From Clostridia bacterium (GTDB lineage Bacteria > Bacillota > Clostridia > Christensenellales > UBA1242), in the NCBI GenBank assembly GCA_017399515.1, contig JAFQBZ010000203.1, forward strand, positions 1 to 26,249: a stretch of DNA of 26,249 nt. Direction: 5' to 3'. Shown here in pieces: positions 1 through 6,795 of this stretch; the first letter of the stretch is position 1, and each line of letters starts with the position of its first letter. The notes below the pieces were generated by a model that saw nothing but the letters and a program-made list of their open reading frames with translations, was not told where the DNA came from and made no database searches. A program made the position numbers and the translations under genes.

Positions 1-1
1 T

Positions 2-169
2 GAATTTGTTAAACAAAAATTTGGAAGGAATGGCTATGTGAAATATTGGCTTGACATTCCTGACACAAAAAAGGCGCAAGAAGAAGTTTGGGCTCTGCTT
101 GATAACAGAGAAAAATGCCTTGCATACATCGAAGGTCTTTATGATGAAGCAGTGAAGGGAAAAGTTTAA
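2..169 (+). CDS. C-terminal fragment of an unidentified protein
   Basis: An open frame enters from the left edge and ends at a TAA at 167-169, giving the last 55 residues of a protein whose start lies outside the window. The fragment is hydrophilic and probably mostly helical, contains a KYWLDIPDTKKAQEEVW stretch, and ends in EAVKGKV. I do not recognise the family. Codon use matches the neighbouring genes and no frame break is visible. The next gene is 218 bp away across a very A/T-rich gap, so the two are probably not tightly coupled. There is no membrane segment or catalytic signature in the visible part. Confidence 0.7.
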   Translation, partial: EFVKQKFGRNGYVKYWLDIPDTKKAQEEVWALLDNREKCLAYIEGLYDEAVKGKV

Positions 170-387
170 AAATAAAAAATCAAAATAATTGTTTAAAATG
201 TAAAAATGATTATTATTTTGTGTTAAAAATACATTTAAGGTTAAAAATTTATCAAAATTGCAAAATATAAATTTATTAAAATTTTTAACTGAAATTTCAA
301 AAAAATTAATAAATCATTTTAATGATTAAATTATTTTTGTAAAAAAAATTAAATGAAAAATTAATTGCAATTTTAGGAGGATTGTTT
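170..387. other. Very A/T-rich intergenic region
   Basis: This 218 bp spacer is nearly pure A and T. It holds a 7-bp inverted repeat, AATCATT and AATGATT, at 312-327 with a two-base centre, followed by a T-rich run. That could be a weak terminator for the leftmost gene. The AGGAGG ribosome binding site of the next gene is at 375-380. No promoter stands out, because too many A/T hexamers match by chance. Confidence 0.5.
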
Positions 388-1041
388 ATGCGTATTCAAA
401 TGGCAGGAATAAGAAACAAAAAAGACGCTCTTATGTGCGTTCAAAAAGGGGTTGATATTATTGGTTTGCTTGTTGGTCAAGCACACACAAGCGATGACTT
501 TATTTCAAAAGAAACAGCAAGGGAAATTAAAGAGGCACTTCCAAAAGAAATAAAAACCACTTTAATCACACATCTTGAAAATGCAAAAGAAATTATTGAA
601 ATTGCTTCGTTTATTGATGTTGATTACATTCAACTTCATTCACATTTAGACGAGACTGAGGTTAAAAAAATAAGACAAGCACTTCCTGACAAAAAACTTT
701 TGCGTCTTATTCATATTGGTGAAGGTGGTGACCTTTTAAATGACATTTCAAAAATTGAAATTGCAGATTTTTATTTCACTGACAGCATAAATTTAAAAAC
801 AAACCAAGTTGGTGGCACAGGGCTTTCACATAACCTTGAAACCGATAAAAAACTTGTTGAAACACTTGATAAGCCGGTGTTTATTGCCGGTGGGCTTAAC
901 CCTGAAAATGTTGCAGAAGCAGTTAAATTTTGCAGACCTTATGGTGTTGATGTTAACAGTGGTTGCAGAGCGGCAGATGGCAGCCGTGATGCTGAAAAGG
1001 TTGAAGCCTTTGTGCGTGGTGCAAATATTAAAATTGATTAA
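388..1041 (+). CDS. Phosphoribosylanthranilate isomerase-like (TrpF-fold) protein lacking the catalytic Cys
   Basis: The protein (217 residues) aligns along its whole length with TrpF, the (beta/alpha)8 enzyme that isomerises N-(5'-phosphoribosyl)anthranilate in tryptophan synthesis. Visible family features are IQLH (81-84), an Asp at 132 in the position of the general acid, VGGTG (141-145, phosphate loop), AGGLNPENV and GVDVNSG. The N-terminal KICGIT signature, whose Cys is the general base, reads QMAGIR here, with Ala6 in the Cys position. The usual Arg of the substrate loop also appears absent (AHTSDDF). No other trp gene is in the window. A TTG at 382 opens the frame, but the ATG at 388 sits 7 nt after AGGAGG and is the better start. 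It may be a diverged isomerase or a paralogue with another substrate; the fold is secure, the reaction is not. Confidence 0.82.
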   Translation: MRIQMAGIRNKKDALMCVQKGVDIIGLLVGQAHTSDDFISKETAREIKEALPKEIKTTLITHLENAKEIIEIASFIDVDYIQLHSHLDETEVKKIRQALPDKKLLRLIHIGEGGDLLNDISKIEIADFYFTDSINLKTNQVGGTGLSHNLETDKKLVETLDKPVFIAGGLNPENVAEAVKFCRPYGVDVNSGCRAADGSRDAEKVEAFVRGANIKID

Positions 1042-1052
1042 TCACAAAATAA

Positions 1053-1085
1053 AAAGAACCCTATGAAAATAGGGTTCTTTTTTGT
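1053..1085. terminator. Bidirectional rho-independent terminator
   Basis: Perfect 12-bp arms (1053-1064 and 1069-1080) close a GAAA loop and are followed by a T run. The A run before the stem becomes a T run on the other strand. The element therefore serves both the TrpF-like gene and the convergent HAD gene, which ends at 1086. Confidence 0.9.
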
Positions 1086-1739
1086 TTATAAAAGTTTAAG
1101 TTTTGGGTCGGTGTAATCTTTGATTACAAGCAGACTGATTTCTTTTAAACGGTCTTTATGTTTTTTATTAAATTTGCCAAGCACTGCACAAGATTGAATT
1201 CTAACACTTGCAGCACTGAAAATTGAATAATAAGAATCTTCAAACATGAAAACATCTTCAGGAGTGGCGTCGAGTCTTTTCAAAAGTTTTGCAAAAAACA
1301 TTGGGTCGCGTTTTGAATAACCAATTTCGTTTTCAGTCACAATTGTGTCAAAAAGAGAATCAAGTTTAAGTTCGCGAAGCACAGGGTATAAAAGTGCATC
1401 ACCGGTTGCAGATGCTAAAACCAATTTTTTGCCTTGCTGCTTAAGACTTTTAATATAATCAACCACACCATTAATTAATTTTGCTTTCTTTGTGTAATAA
1501 ACAAACATAAAGTCATACCACACACGCACAACTTCAGCAGGTGTTGCGTTTATCTTGGTTGTGTCTAAGAAAAATTCAGCCATTTCAAGATTGCTTTTTG
1601 CACCGTGATTGTTTCTAAAATGAGCGGTTGATTTTGCGCCATAATATTTAAACACATCATAATTAATGGCTTTTCGCCAAAGCCCAACTGAATTAATGAT
1701 TGTGTTGTCAAAGTCAAAAATGATAATATCTTGTTCCAT
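1086..1739 (-). CDS. HAD-superfamily hydrolase (phosphatase/phosphomutase-like)
   Basis: The 217-residue product has the HAD motifs in order. Motif I is DFDNT at residues 9-13, with Asp9 the nucleophile and Asp11 the acid/base. Motif II is the Ser/Thr in LVLASATGD. The motif III region is the Lys in YSKRD, and motif IV is FEDSYYS with acidic Mg2+ ligands. The helical insert between motif I and the core suggests a C1-type cap, as in phosphoglycolate phosphatases and beta-phosphoglucomutases. It should act in the cytosol on a small phosphorylated metabolite; the substrate cannot be read from sequence. The frame is open further upstream, but the ATG at 1739 follows an AAGGAG site and starts just before the first beta strand. 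It is a single gene, convergent with the TrpF-like gene. Confidence 0.87.
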   Translation of the reverse strand: MEQDIIIFDFDNTIINSVGLWRKAINYDVFKYYGAKSTAHFRNNHGAKSNLEMAEFFLDTTKINATPAEVVRVWYDFMFVYYTKKAKLINGVVDYIKSLKQQGKKLVLASATGDALLYPVLRELKLDSLFDTIVTENEIGYSKRDPMFFAKLLKRLDATPEDVFMFEDSYYSIFSAASVRIQSCAVLGKFNKKHKDRLKEISLLVIKDYTDPKLKLL

Positions 1740-1833
1740 TTTTTCTCCTTGAAATATATAATATATATTAGCATAATATGACATTGAGTTAATAACAAAT
1801 TTTGCGAATATTTGAAATTAATGTCAAAAATTT

Positions 1834-1863
1834 TTGACAACCACTGAATTTAGTTGTTAAAAT
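1834..1863 (+). promoter_or_regulatory. Promoter of the small lipoprotein gene
   Basis: A perfect TTGACA (1834-1839) and TAAAAT (1858-1863) lie 18 bp apart, with TG at the extended -10 position. Transcription would start about 25 nt before the ATG at 1896. Confidence 0.75.
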
Positions 1864-1895
1864 ATGGTTACGAAAATTTAATTTGGAGGCAAATT

Positions 1896-2246
1896 ATGAA
1901 GAAATTTTTAAGAACTTTATGCATTGCACTTGTTGCAATTGTTACAGGTGTTGCAATTACAGCATGCAAACCAGGAAGCATTGAAAAAGCAGAAGCAAAA
2001 ATGGAAAAAGCAGGCTACACTGTTTTAGCATATGACGCAAGTGATGATGCTGAAGGTTTCGTTGGTGGATTCATTGCTATGGATATTTCTGCTGGTGAAT
2101 CTATGTGTGCAATTTTATTTGAAAGCAAAGAAGACGCTGAAAAATATGCTGAACTCAACACAAAGACCGAATATGGTGAAGTTAAAGTTGAAGGCAAGTG
2201 GGTTTTTGCTGGAAGCGAAGGCGCAATCAAGGCGTTTAAGAAATAA
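1896..2246 (+). CDS. Small predicted lipoprotein of unknown function
   Basis: The 116-residue product begins with a charged MKK, a hydrophobic stretch, and a lipobox ITAC with Cys24 as the lipidated residue. It should be exported and held on the outer face of the membrane by a diacylglyceryl anchor. The mature part, about 93 residues, is acidic and reads like a small alpha/beta domain: KAGYTVLAYD, a glycine-rich turn, then AILFESKEDAEKYAEL and a closing strand KWVFAGS. It recalls small lipoproteins common in Bacillota, but I cannot name a family. The ATG at 1896 follows TTTGGAGG and starts the signal peptide; the upstream in-frame ATG at 1854 would overlap the promoter and is rejected. It is monocistronic between its own promoter and terminator. 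Confidence 0.82.
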   Translation: MKKFLRTLCIALVAIVTGVAITACKPGSIEKAEAKMEKAGYTVLAYDASDDAEGFVGGFIAMDISAGESMCAILFESKEDAEKYAELNTKTEYGEVKVEGKWVFAGSEGAIKAFKK

Positions 2247-2258
2247 AACAAACAAAGA

Positions 2259-2289
2259 AAAAGACAATCAGTTGATTGTCTTTTTTTTA
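2259..2289. terminator. Bidirectional rho-independent terminator
   Basis: An AAAGACAATCA arm pairs with TGATTGTCTTT around a GT centre, followed by eight T. An A run on the left makes it usable on the minus strand for the convergent gene ending at 2301. Confidence 0.88.
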
Positions 2290-2300
2290 TGCTTAAAATT

Positions 2301-3236
2301 TTATTCTTCTTCGTCTTTTTTCTTAATTTTGTCGCTCTTTATAAATCTTCTAACTTTAGGAATATCAGGAACATCTTTTCTCATTGGTCCACTTTCTTGA
2401 GTTACCACTGATTTGTGACGCTCTGAAGTGAAAAGATTTGGTCCAAAAAGTTCGTAAAAACTTTTCACACTTCCAACAACCTGAATGTCTTCAATGTCTG
2501 AATAGAAAGTGATTTCAACATTTTCAAAGGAAGATGTTTCGCCTTGTTTTAAAGAGTTAAATCTGTAAGAAATCAAACCGTGGCAAATTGCGTTTCTAAT
2601 TGCACGAAGAGTAAAGCACACATCTGTTGGGTCTTTAACCACTGTTTTGTTGCCTTTATGAATGTATGAAATATTGTTAAAATCAAACCCAGAAAAGAAT
2701 TGTTTTTGAGCGTTTGAGAGTTCAGTGTAGTCAGTGTTTCTAAGAGTGTCTTCATAAAACGAACTCAAAACAAGGTCGGTGTAAGCCAAAAGTGCAACAA
2801 TGTTAACGGCTGTTTCAACAGGCAAATATTGAAGATCTTCAGGGTCATAAAAATCCATATTTGATGATGAAAGTTTTTCATGTGCATCAATTTTTGCTTG
2901 TATGGTTGCATATTTTGATTGAATTTCTTCACTGCGGCGAATTCCGTCTTGAAGAAGGGCAATGTTTGGTTTCTTTTGACCTTTTATAAATGCAATTCTC
3001 TTTTGAAGTGATTCATATTCTTGAATGAGTGCTTCCATTTCTTGGTGAAGGTCGCTGCCTTCATAAATGGCGTTTTTGGTTTCTCTTTTTTCAAGTTCTT
3101 TTGAAACAAGTTGTTGAAGGTTATAAATGATAAGTGGACTGATTGTTTCATTTGCCTGTTTTAAAAAGTTTGGACTTTTCTCTAAAATATTCAAAAGAAT
3201 TTCAACTCGGTCTGAAAGTTTAACCTTAAAAAACAC
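2301..3236 (-). CDS. HEPN-like protein with RNxxxH motif, second gene of a HEPN pair
   Basis: This is a 311-residue cytosolic protein with no signal or membrane segment. Residues about 60-125 are a charged, coiled-coil-prone helical region. The C-terminal half has a helix with TLRAIRNAICHGLISYRF. Its R214-N215-x3-H219 matches the catalytic RNxxxH of HEPN RNases and is followed by a strand-rich piece (FENVEITFYSD), as in several HEPN families. The tail is Lys/Glu-rich. It lies 22 bp downstream of another gene whose product also has RNxxxH, in one operon. The first possible start is a GTG at 3236 with no visible Shine-Dalgarno. The frame is open for 13 more codons upstream, so translation may depend on coupling to the first gene. 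Domain assignment rests on the motif and its context only; nuclease activity is an inference. Confidence 0.62.
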   Translation of the reverse strand: MFFKVKLSDRVEILLNILEKSPNFLKQANETISPLIIYNLQQLVSKELEKRETKNAIYEGSDLHQEMEALIQEYESLQKRIAFIKGQKKPNIALLQDGIRRSEEIQSKYATIQAKIDAHEKLSSSNMDFYDPEDLQYLPVETAVNIVALLAYTDLVLSSFYEDTLRNTDYTELSNAQKQFFSGFDFNNISYIHKGNKTVVKDPTDVCFTLRAIRNAICHGLISYRFNSLKQGETSSFENVEITFYSDIEDIQVVGSVKSFYELFGPNLFTSERHKSVVTQESGPMRKDVPDIPKVRRFIKSDKIKKKDEEE

Positions 3237-3258
3237 AGGTTGATATTTGATTCTTGAA

Positions 3259-4056
3259 TTAACAAAGTTGTTTACTCTGTAAGTGTTTTAAAGTGTCGGC
3301 ATCAAAAAGATGTTTAATGCTTGAAAGTGCCTGGTTGATTTCTTGTTCGTTACTTAACTTGTTGTTTTGTGCAGGAAGCACATTATACAAAATTTCACGA
3401 GCAGCATTTGCATCAAAAGCAGGTTTTTCTTTAACAAAAAGTTCAGAGTAACCACGCATCCACATGGTTGGAACAGAAACATATCCATCATTTGTATAAT
3501 AGACAATGTTGTCACCATTTCTATAAAAAATGCTGTGTGCTGTGAGATTTCGAATGAGTTTGAAAAATTCTAAGGTTGAAATTGGTTCAGCCTTTGGTGT
3601 GTGAAGTTCAGGTTCAGGGGTTCTAAGAACCAAAGTGTTTCTTCCGTTTTTTGAAGTGATTGAATAAGTCGCACCTTGAATTTTGCAAAGTGAAGCCTTT
3701 AAACCTTTTTTGCTATCAACAAACTTAGCACCATAGTTTTCAACAATACGCTGAGTTTCTTCACGAGTTAAACTTCTAAGGTTGAAAGTTCCGCCAATAA
3801 TTTTGTCATATTCGCGGTCTTCAACGGTGTCTGACTCAAAAGTTTGCATACTTAAAAAACCGGTTGTTGCGAGCCCAAAATAAATAAGTTCAGGGTCGCT
3901 GATGTCGTCAAAATTAATATTTGTTCCAACACCAACCGTGGTGATATTGTTATACATCTTGTGCAAAATATATCTTATTGAGTCGGCAACAAAACATCTT
4001 GCTTGCGACTCAGTGAAATCTTCGGCTAATGGATTGAATTTTTGTTCGTCTGCCAT
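3259..4056 (-). CDS. HEPN-like protein with RNxxxH motif, first gene of a HEPN pair
   Basis: This is a 265-residue cytosolic protein. Near residues 163-180 a helix reads EFFKLIRNLTAHSIFYRN, with R169-N170-x3-H174 in the form of the HEPN RNase motif. A short beta hairpin (NIVYYTNDGYV) follows, the same layout as in the downstream gene. The N-terminal region (DSIRYILHKMYNN) is helical, and the middle (about 85-150) is a strand-rich segment of unknown type. The ATG at 4056 follows GGAGG at a good distance, and a near-consensus promoter lies upstream. The pair could form a heterodimeric or regulated RNase, as HEPN proteins act as dimers with a composite active site. Similar pairs occur in phage-defence and toxin systems, but no antitoxin of the MNT type is adjacent, so the role is open. 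Confidence 0.62.
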   Translation of the reverse strand: MADEQKFNPLAEDFTESQARCFVADSIRYILHKMYNNITTVGVGTNINFDDISDPELIYFGLATTGFLSMQTFESDTVEDREYDKIIGGTFNLRSLTREETQRIVENYGAKFVDSKKGLKASLCKIQGATYSITSKNGRNTLVLRTPEPELHTPKAEPISTLEFFKLIRNLTAHSIFYRNGDNIVYYTNDGYVSVPTMWMRGYSELFVKEKPAFDANAAREILYNVLPAQNNKLSNEQEINQALSSIKHLFDADTLKHLQSKQLC

Positions 4057-4077
4057 GATACCTCCAAATATATAGTT

Positions 4078-4106
4078 ATTATAACATAAATTGCTATATT
4101 AGTCAA
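4078..4106 (-). promoter_or_regulatory. Promoter of the HEPN-pair operon
   Basis: On the minus strand TTGACT (4106-4101) and TATAAT (4083-4078) are 17 bp apart, with TGT directly before the -10. This is among the strongest promoters in the window. Confidence 0.82.
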
Positions 4107-4213
4107 TAGTTGATAGTTTCAAGGATTGTAAATATGTATGGAAAAAATATTAAAAAATTTAAAAATAATCAGCAAAAAAATCTTTAAAATATTTCGAGGT
4201 GTGGCATATTTTT

Positions 4214-4243
4214 TTGATTTTTTTGATTGAAACATGGTATAAT
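4214..4243 (+). promoter_or_regulatory. Promoter of the Nudix / YgjV-like operon
   Basis: TTGATT (4214-4219) and TATAAT (4238-4243) are separated by 18 bp, with TGG before the -10 hexamer. It is divergent from the HEPN-pair promoter across a 216 bp A/T-rich gap. Confidence 0.72.
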
Positions 4244-4272
4244 GAAATCAGGATATCTTTGGAGGTTAAACA

Positions 4273-4764
4273 ATGGATATTGATTTAAAAAATGAAGCAG
4301 GCGAATTTAAGTATCGCGTGGTTGGAATTTTGTTTGATGAGCAAAACAGAGTGCTTATTCAAAAAGTTGCAGACAATCCATTTTATTGTCTTCCTGGTGG
4401 AAGGGTTGAACTTGGTGAGTCTTCAATTGAAGCAGTTAAAAGAGAACTTGAAGAAGAACTTGGCTTTGATGTTGTTGTTGAAAAACCATTATTCTTCTTA
4501 GAAAACTTCTTCAACAGAGCAAGTGGTGCTGAAGTTCATGAAATAGGCATTTTCTTTAGGGTGACAAGTTCAGTTGCACCAAAAGAAGATTGGGAAATTG
4601 TTGAAAATGATAAGGGCATTTTAAAAACATTAAGATATAAATGGGTGACACTTAAAGAACTTGAAAATGAAGATTTAAGACCAGCCTTTTTGAAAGAAAA
4701 ACTTTTGAACTTAAATGAAGATTTTGAACAAATCATTCTTCGTGACGGTGAAAAAGTTAAATAA
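4273..4764 (+). CDS. Nudix hydrolase
   Basis: The 163-residue product contains a complete Nudix box at residues 43-65: Gly43, Glu49, then REL-EEE-LGF from Arg57 to Phe65. The Glu cluster binds Mg2+ or Mn2+ for cleaving a nucleoside diphosphate linked to another group. The N-terminal strand GILFDEQNRVLIQKV and the PGGRVELGE turn are typical of ADP-ribose/NTP-type Nudix proteins. The substrate is not specified by the sequence. The ATG at 4273 is 8 nt after GGAGG. The stop lies 17 bp before the start of the YgjV-like membrane gene, so the two are an operon, though no functional link is known to me. Confidence 0.9.
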   Translation: MDIDLKNEAGEFKYRVVGILFDEQNRVLIQKVADNPFYCLPGGRVELGESSIEAVKRELEEELGFDVVVEKPLFFLENFFNRASGAEVHEIGIFFRVTSSVAPKEDWEIVENDKGILKTLRYKWVTLKELENEDLRPAFLKEKLLNLNEDFEQIILRDGEKVK

Positions 4765-4781
4765 AAATAGAGGTGAGTGAA

Positions 4782-5366
4782 ATGTATGCTTTGTCGCAAA
4801 TTTTGATGGCGGTTGCAATCATAGTTTATTTTGTATCTCAATTTTTGGGAAACAAAAAACCTATTTTAAGTTCATTGATTTGGATGATTTATTTAGGTTT
4901 ACACACAGTTCATTATTATTGTTTAGAGGCTTACACAGGTGCATGGCTTGTTCTTTTAAGTGGAATTGTTATGTTTGCCGCAGGTTGGTTTAACAAAAAC
5001 AAAAAAGTCATTTATTCATTGTTTAGTGCTTCATCGTTAGTCATTGTGCTTGTCACAGTTTTGACTTGGAACACTGCTGTTTCACTTTTGCCAATGTTTA
5101 ATGCGTTGCTTTGTTTTGTGATTTATTTAATTAAAAATCCTTATGTCAGCATTGCGTTAACAATTGTTTCAGGTGTGCTTGAATTGATTTATATGGTTTT
5201 ATTTGCAAGTTGGGTTGGTCTTGCTTTTGAAATAATTATATTATTGCTTGGCATTTTTAGTCTTGTGATGATGATTTGGGGAAGCAAAGTGCAAAAACAA
5301 TTTCAACAATTAGAGCAAGAATTAGACCAAGAAAATGCACAAGAACCAGAATTAGAACAAGAATAG
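4782..5366 (+). CDS. YgjV-family-like integral membrane protein
   Basis: The product (194 residues from the ATG at 4782) is almost entirely membrane helices, about six hydrophobic segments with short loops. The layout (MYALSQILMAVAIIVYFVSQF, then GLHTVHYYCLEAYTGAWL) resembles the small inner-membrane proteins of the YgjV type, whose function is unknown. The C-terminus is a Gln/Glu-rich tail of about 25 residues (QQLEQELDQEN and repeats of EQE) that should lie in the cytosol. A GTG at 4773 is in frame, but the AGAGG site at 4769-4773 places the start at ATG 4782. It is the second gene after the Nudix hydrolase and is closed by a strong terminator. Family assignment is by architecture, so moderate. 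Confidence 0.7.
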   Translation: MYALSQILMAVAIIVYFVSQFLGNKKPILSSLIWMIYLGLHTVHYYCLEAYTGAWLVLLSGIVMFAAGWFNKNKKVIYSLFSASSLVIVLVTVLTWNTAVSLLPMFNALLCFVIYLIKNPYVSIALTIVSGVLELIYMVLFASWVGLAFEIIILLLGIFSLVMMIWGSKVQKQFQQLEQELDQENAQEPELEQE

Positions 5367-5373
5367 AAAAAAC

Positions 5374-5403
5374 AAAAACAAGAGAAATTCTCTTGTTTTT
5401 TTG
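5374..5403 (+). terminator. Rho-independent terminator
   Basis: ACAAGAGA (5378-5385) pairs with TCTCTTGT (5389-5396) around an AAT loop, extended by flanking A and T runs and followed by seven T. Confidence 0.9.
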
Positions 5404-5412
5404 TTGCTTGAT

Positions 5413-5441
5413 TTGATAATTCTTGATTTGTTTGTTATACT
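5413..5441 (+). promoter_or_regulatory. Promoter of pncC
   Basis: TTGATA (5413-5418) and TATACT (5436-5441) are 17 bp apart, with TGT immediately before the -10 hexamer. Confidence 0.75.
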
Positions 5442-5470
5442 AAGGTTAATAAATTTATTTGAGGTTTTTT

Positions 5471-5935
5471 ATGAACGAAAAGAAACTTGTTTTGAAACTT
5501 ATTGAGAAAAATTTTCATATTGCAACTGCTGAAAGTTGCACAGGTGGAATGCTTGCCGCAACAATTATTAATGTTCCAATGGCATCAAAAGTGATTAATG
5601 AAAGTGTGGTGACTTATGCAAATGAGGCAAAAATTAAATATTGCTCAGTCAATCCCAAAACCATTGAAGAACTTGGTGTGGTGAGTGAAGAAGTTGCTGG
5701 TCAAATGGCAAGGGGAATTGCATGGTCGGCAAATGCTGAAGTTGGTGTTGGCATTTCAGGAATTGCGGGTCCTTCAGGTGGCACAGATAAAAAACCGGTT
5801 GGAATGGTTTGCTTTGGAATTTTTGTTGACGGAAAACTTTCAACTTACACCAAATATTTCAAAGGTTCAAGAACTGCGGTTCGAAAGAAAAGCACAAACT
5901 TTGCAATAAATAAACTTATTGAACTTTTAGGCTAA
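5471..5935 (+). CDS. pncC: Nicotinamide-nucleotide amidase (CinA C-terminal domain, PncC)
   Basis: A stand-alone CinA-C domain of 154 residues, the usual length for PncC. The family motifs are ESCTGG at 21-26, whose Ser is the predicted nucleophile, and GISGIAGPSGGT near 94-105 followed by KPVGMVCFGI. PncC deamidates nicotinamide mononucleotide to nicotinate mononucleotide, recycling the by-product of NAD-dependent DNA ligase and other NMN-releasing enzymes in the cytosol. The frame opens at a TTG at 5459, but the ATG at 5471 lies 6 nt after TGAGG and gives the family N-terminus. The gene has its own promoter and terminator and no operon partner. The full-length CinA N-terminal (COG1058) domain is absent. 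Confidence 0.92.
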   Translation: MNEKKLVLKLIEKNFHIATAESCTGGMLAATIINVPMASKVINESVVTYANEAKIKYCSVNPKTIEELGVVSEEVAGQMARGIAWSANAEVGVGISGIAGPSGGTDKKPVGMVCFGIFVDGKLSTYTKYFKGSRTAVRKKSTNFAINKLIELLG

Positions 5936-5940
5936 ACAAA

Positions 5941-5970
5941 AAAACTACCAAAAATTGGTAGTTTTTTTTA
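5941..5970. terminator. Bidirectional rho-independent terminator
   Basis: AAACTACCA pairs with TGGTAGTTT around an A/T loop and is followed by T8. The A run on the left makes it work for the convergent XRE gene, whose stop codon (5968-5970) overlaps the T run. Confidence 0.88.
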
Positions 5971-6558
5971 TTGTTGATTGTGATGTGTTTTTGTTCTTGG
6001 CTTAATGAATGTTAAAATTACAAACACGATTTGAACAGGAATTCCTGTGAAGAAAACCAGCCAAAATCTATATTGATAAAACTCTAAAAATATTGCCAAA
6101 ATAAGTGTCCACAATAGTATGGTTGAAAGCACAAAACGATAAATTCTGTGGTTATAAAAAAGCATTAGAATCATGCACGAAACAGGAATTGCCCAAATGA
6201 AGAGTGTCCAAAGGTTTTTGCCGTAAACCGTTTGAGCATAAACAAAAATGGTTATTGCAAACGACCAAACAGCCATAACAATTAAAAGTGCGGTGCAGAT
6301 TTGGCTGACTCTTCTTGTTTTTTCTTGTTTATCAAGTGTTTGTGAAATGTTTTCTTTAAAAAGAGATTCAAGTGGAACATCATAAATCTCGCTAATCTTT
6401 TCGAGTGTTTCCACGCTAGGAGTAATTTCAGCGTGTTCCCACCTTGAAATTGTGTTGTCACTATACTTTAATTTCTCAGCAAGGTCGTTTTGAGTTAAGT
6501 TACATTTTTTTCTAAGTGCAACAAGGTTCTCTGCAATGATTTCTGCAATAGGTTTCAT
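5968..6558 (-). CDS. XRE-family transcriptional regulator with C-terminal membrane domain
   Basis: Residues 1-65 are a Cro/CI helix-turn-helix: LRKKCNLTQNDLAEKLKYSD, then NTISRWEHAE and PSVETLEKISEIYDV. A linker follows, then four hydrophobic segments at roughly 88-110, 116-135, 138-160 and 165-187, ending in a basic tail. The DNA-binding head is therefore held at the membrane, as in other XRE-plus-transmembrane regulators that may sense envelope conditions. The ATG at 6558 follows AGGAGA. The gene is divergent from the glycolipid operon starting at 6796, and the shared spacer holds several TTCCCA/TGGGAA half-sites, which are plausible operators for this protein. The regulated target is inferred from position only. 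Confidence 0.88.
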   Translation of the reverse strand: MKPIAEIIAENLVALRKKCNLTQNDLAEKLKYSDNTISRWEHAEITPSVETLEKISEIYDVPLESLFKENISQTLDKQEKTRRVSQICTALLIVMAVWSFAITIFVYAQTVYGKNLWTLFIWAIPVSCMILMLFYNHRIYRFVLSTILLWTLILAIFLEFYQYRFWLVFFTGIPVQIVFVILTFIKPRTKTHHNQQ

Positions 6559-6578
6559 ACGCGTTCTCCTCTATAAAT

Positions 6579-6607
6579 ATAATAGCAGATTTAAAGTTAA
6601 AAATCAA
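6579..6607 (-). promoter_or_regulatory. Promoter of the membrane XRE regulator
   Basis: On the minus strand TTGATT (6607-6602) and TATTAT (6584-6579) are 17 bp apart, with TGC before the -10 hexamer. Confidence 0.65.
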
Positions 6608-6623
6608 CGCTTTGAAAATAAAA

Positions 6624-6694
6624 ATTCCCAGATAAATTGGAATTTTAAAGGGCAATTCCCAGAAAATGGGAATGACTTTTTTGTGTTTGGGAAT
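6624..6694. promoter_or_regulatory. Operator-like cluster of TTCCCA/TGGGAA half-sites
   Basis: ATTCCCA occurs at 6624-6630 and 6655-6661; TGGGAAT occurs at 6667-6673 and 6688-6694. The two inner copies form a perfect 7-bp inverted repeat with a 5-base centre. A degenerate partner, TTGGAAT, follows the first copy at 6637-6643. The last two copies are 21 bp apart, two helical turns. The cluster lies between the divergent XRE and GT8 promoters, so it is the likely binding site of the XRE protein or another regulator of both. Confidence 0.6.
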
Positions 6695-6732
6695 TGATTT
6701 TTTAAGTTGGAAGAAAATTCAGGTTAATTAAC

Positions 6733-6761
6733 TTGATTTGAAAGCATAAATTTGTGATAAT
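6733..6761 (+). promoter_or_regulatory. Promoter of the GT8-acyltransferase operon
   Basis: TTGATT (6733-6738) and GATAAT (6756-6761) are 17 bp apart, with TGT before the -10 hexamer. The start of transcription would be about 28 nt before the ATG at 6796. Confidence 0.68.
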
Positions 6762-6795
6762 GCTAGTGTAAATTTTTTACGACAAGGAGATTTTT

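Noticed and set aside
2301..4056. HEPN-MNT toxin-antitoxin module
   Set aside because: Neither protein shows a minimal nucleotidyltransferase GSxARG motif; both carry the HEPN-type RNxxxH, so the classic pairing does not apply.
5374..5403. Possible attenuator or riboswitch before pncC
   Set aside because: It is a simple intrinsic terminator after the YgjV-like gene and lies upstream of the pncC promoter, so it cannot control pncC.
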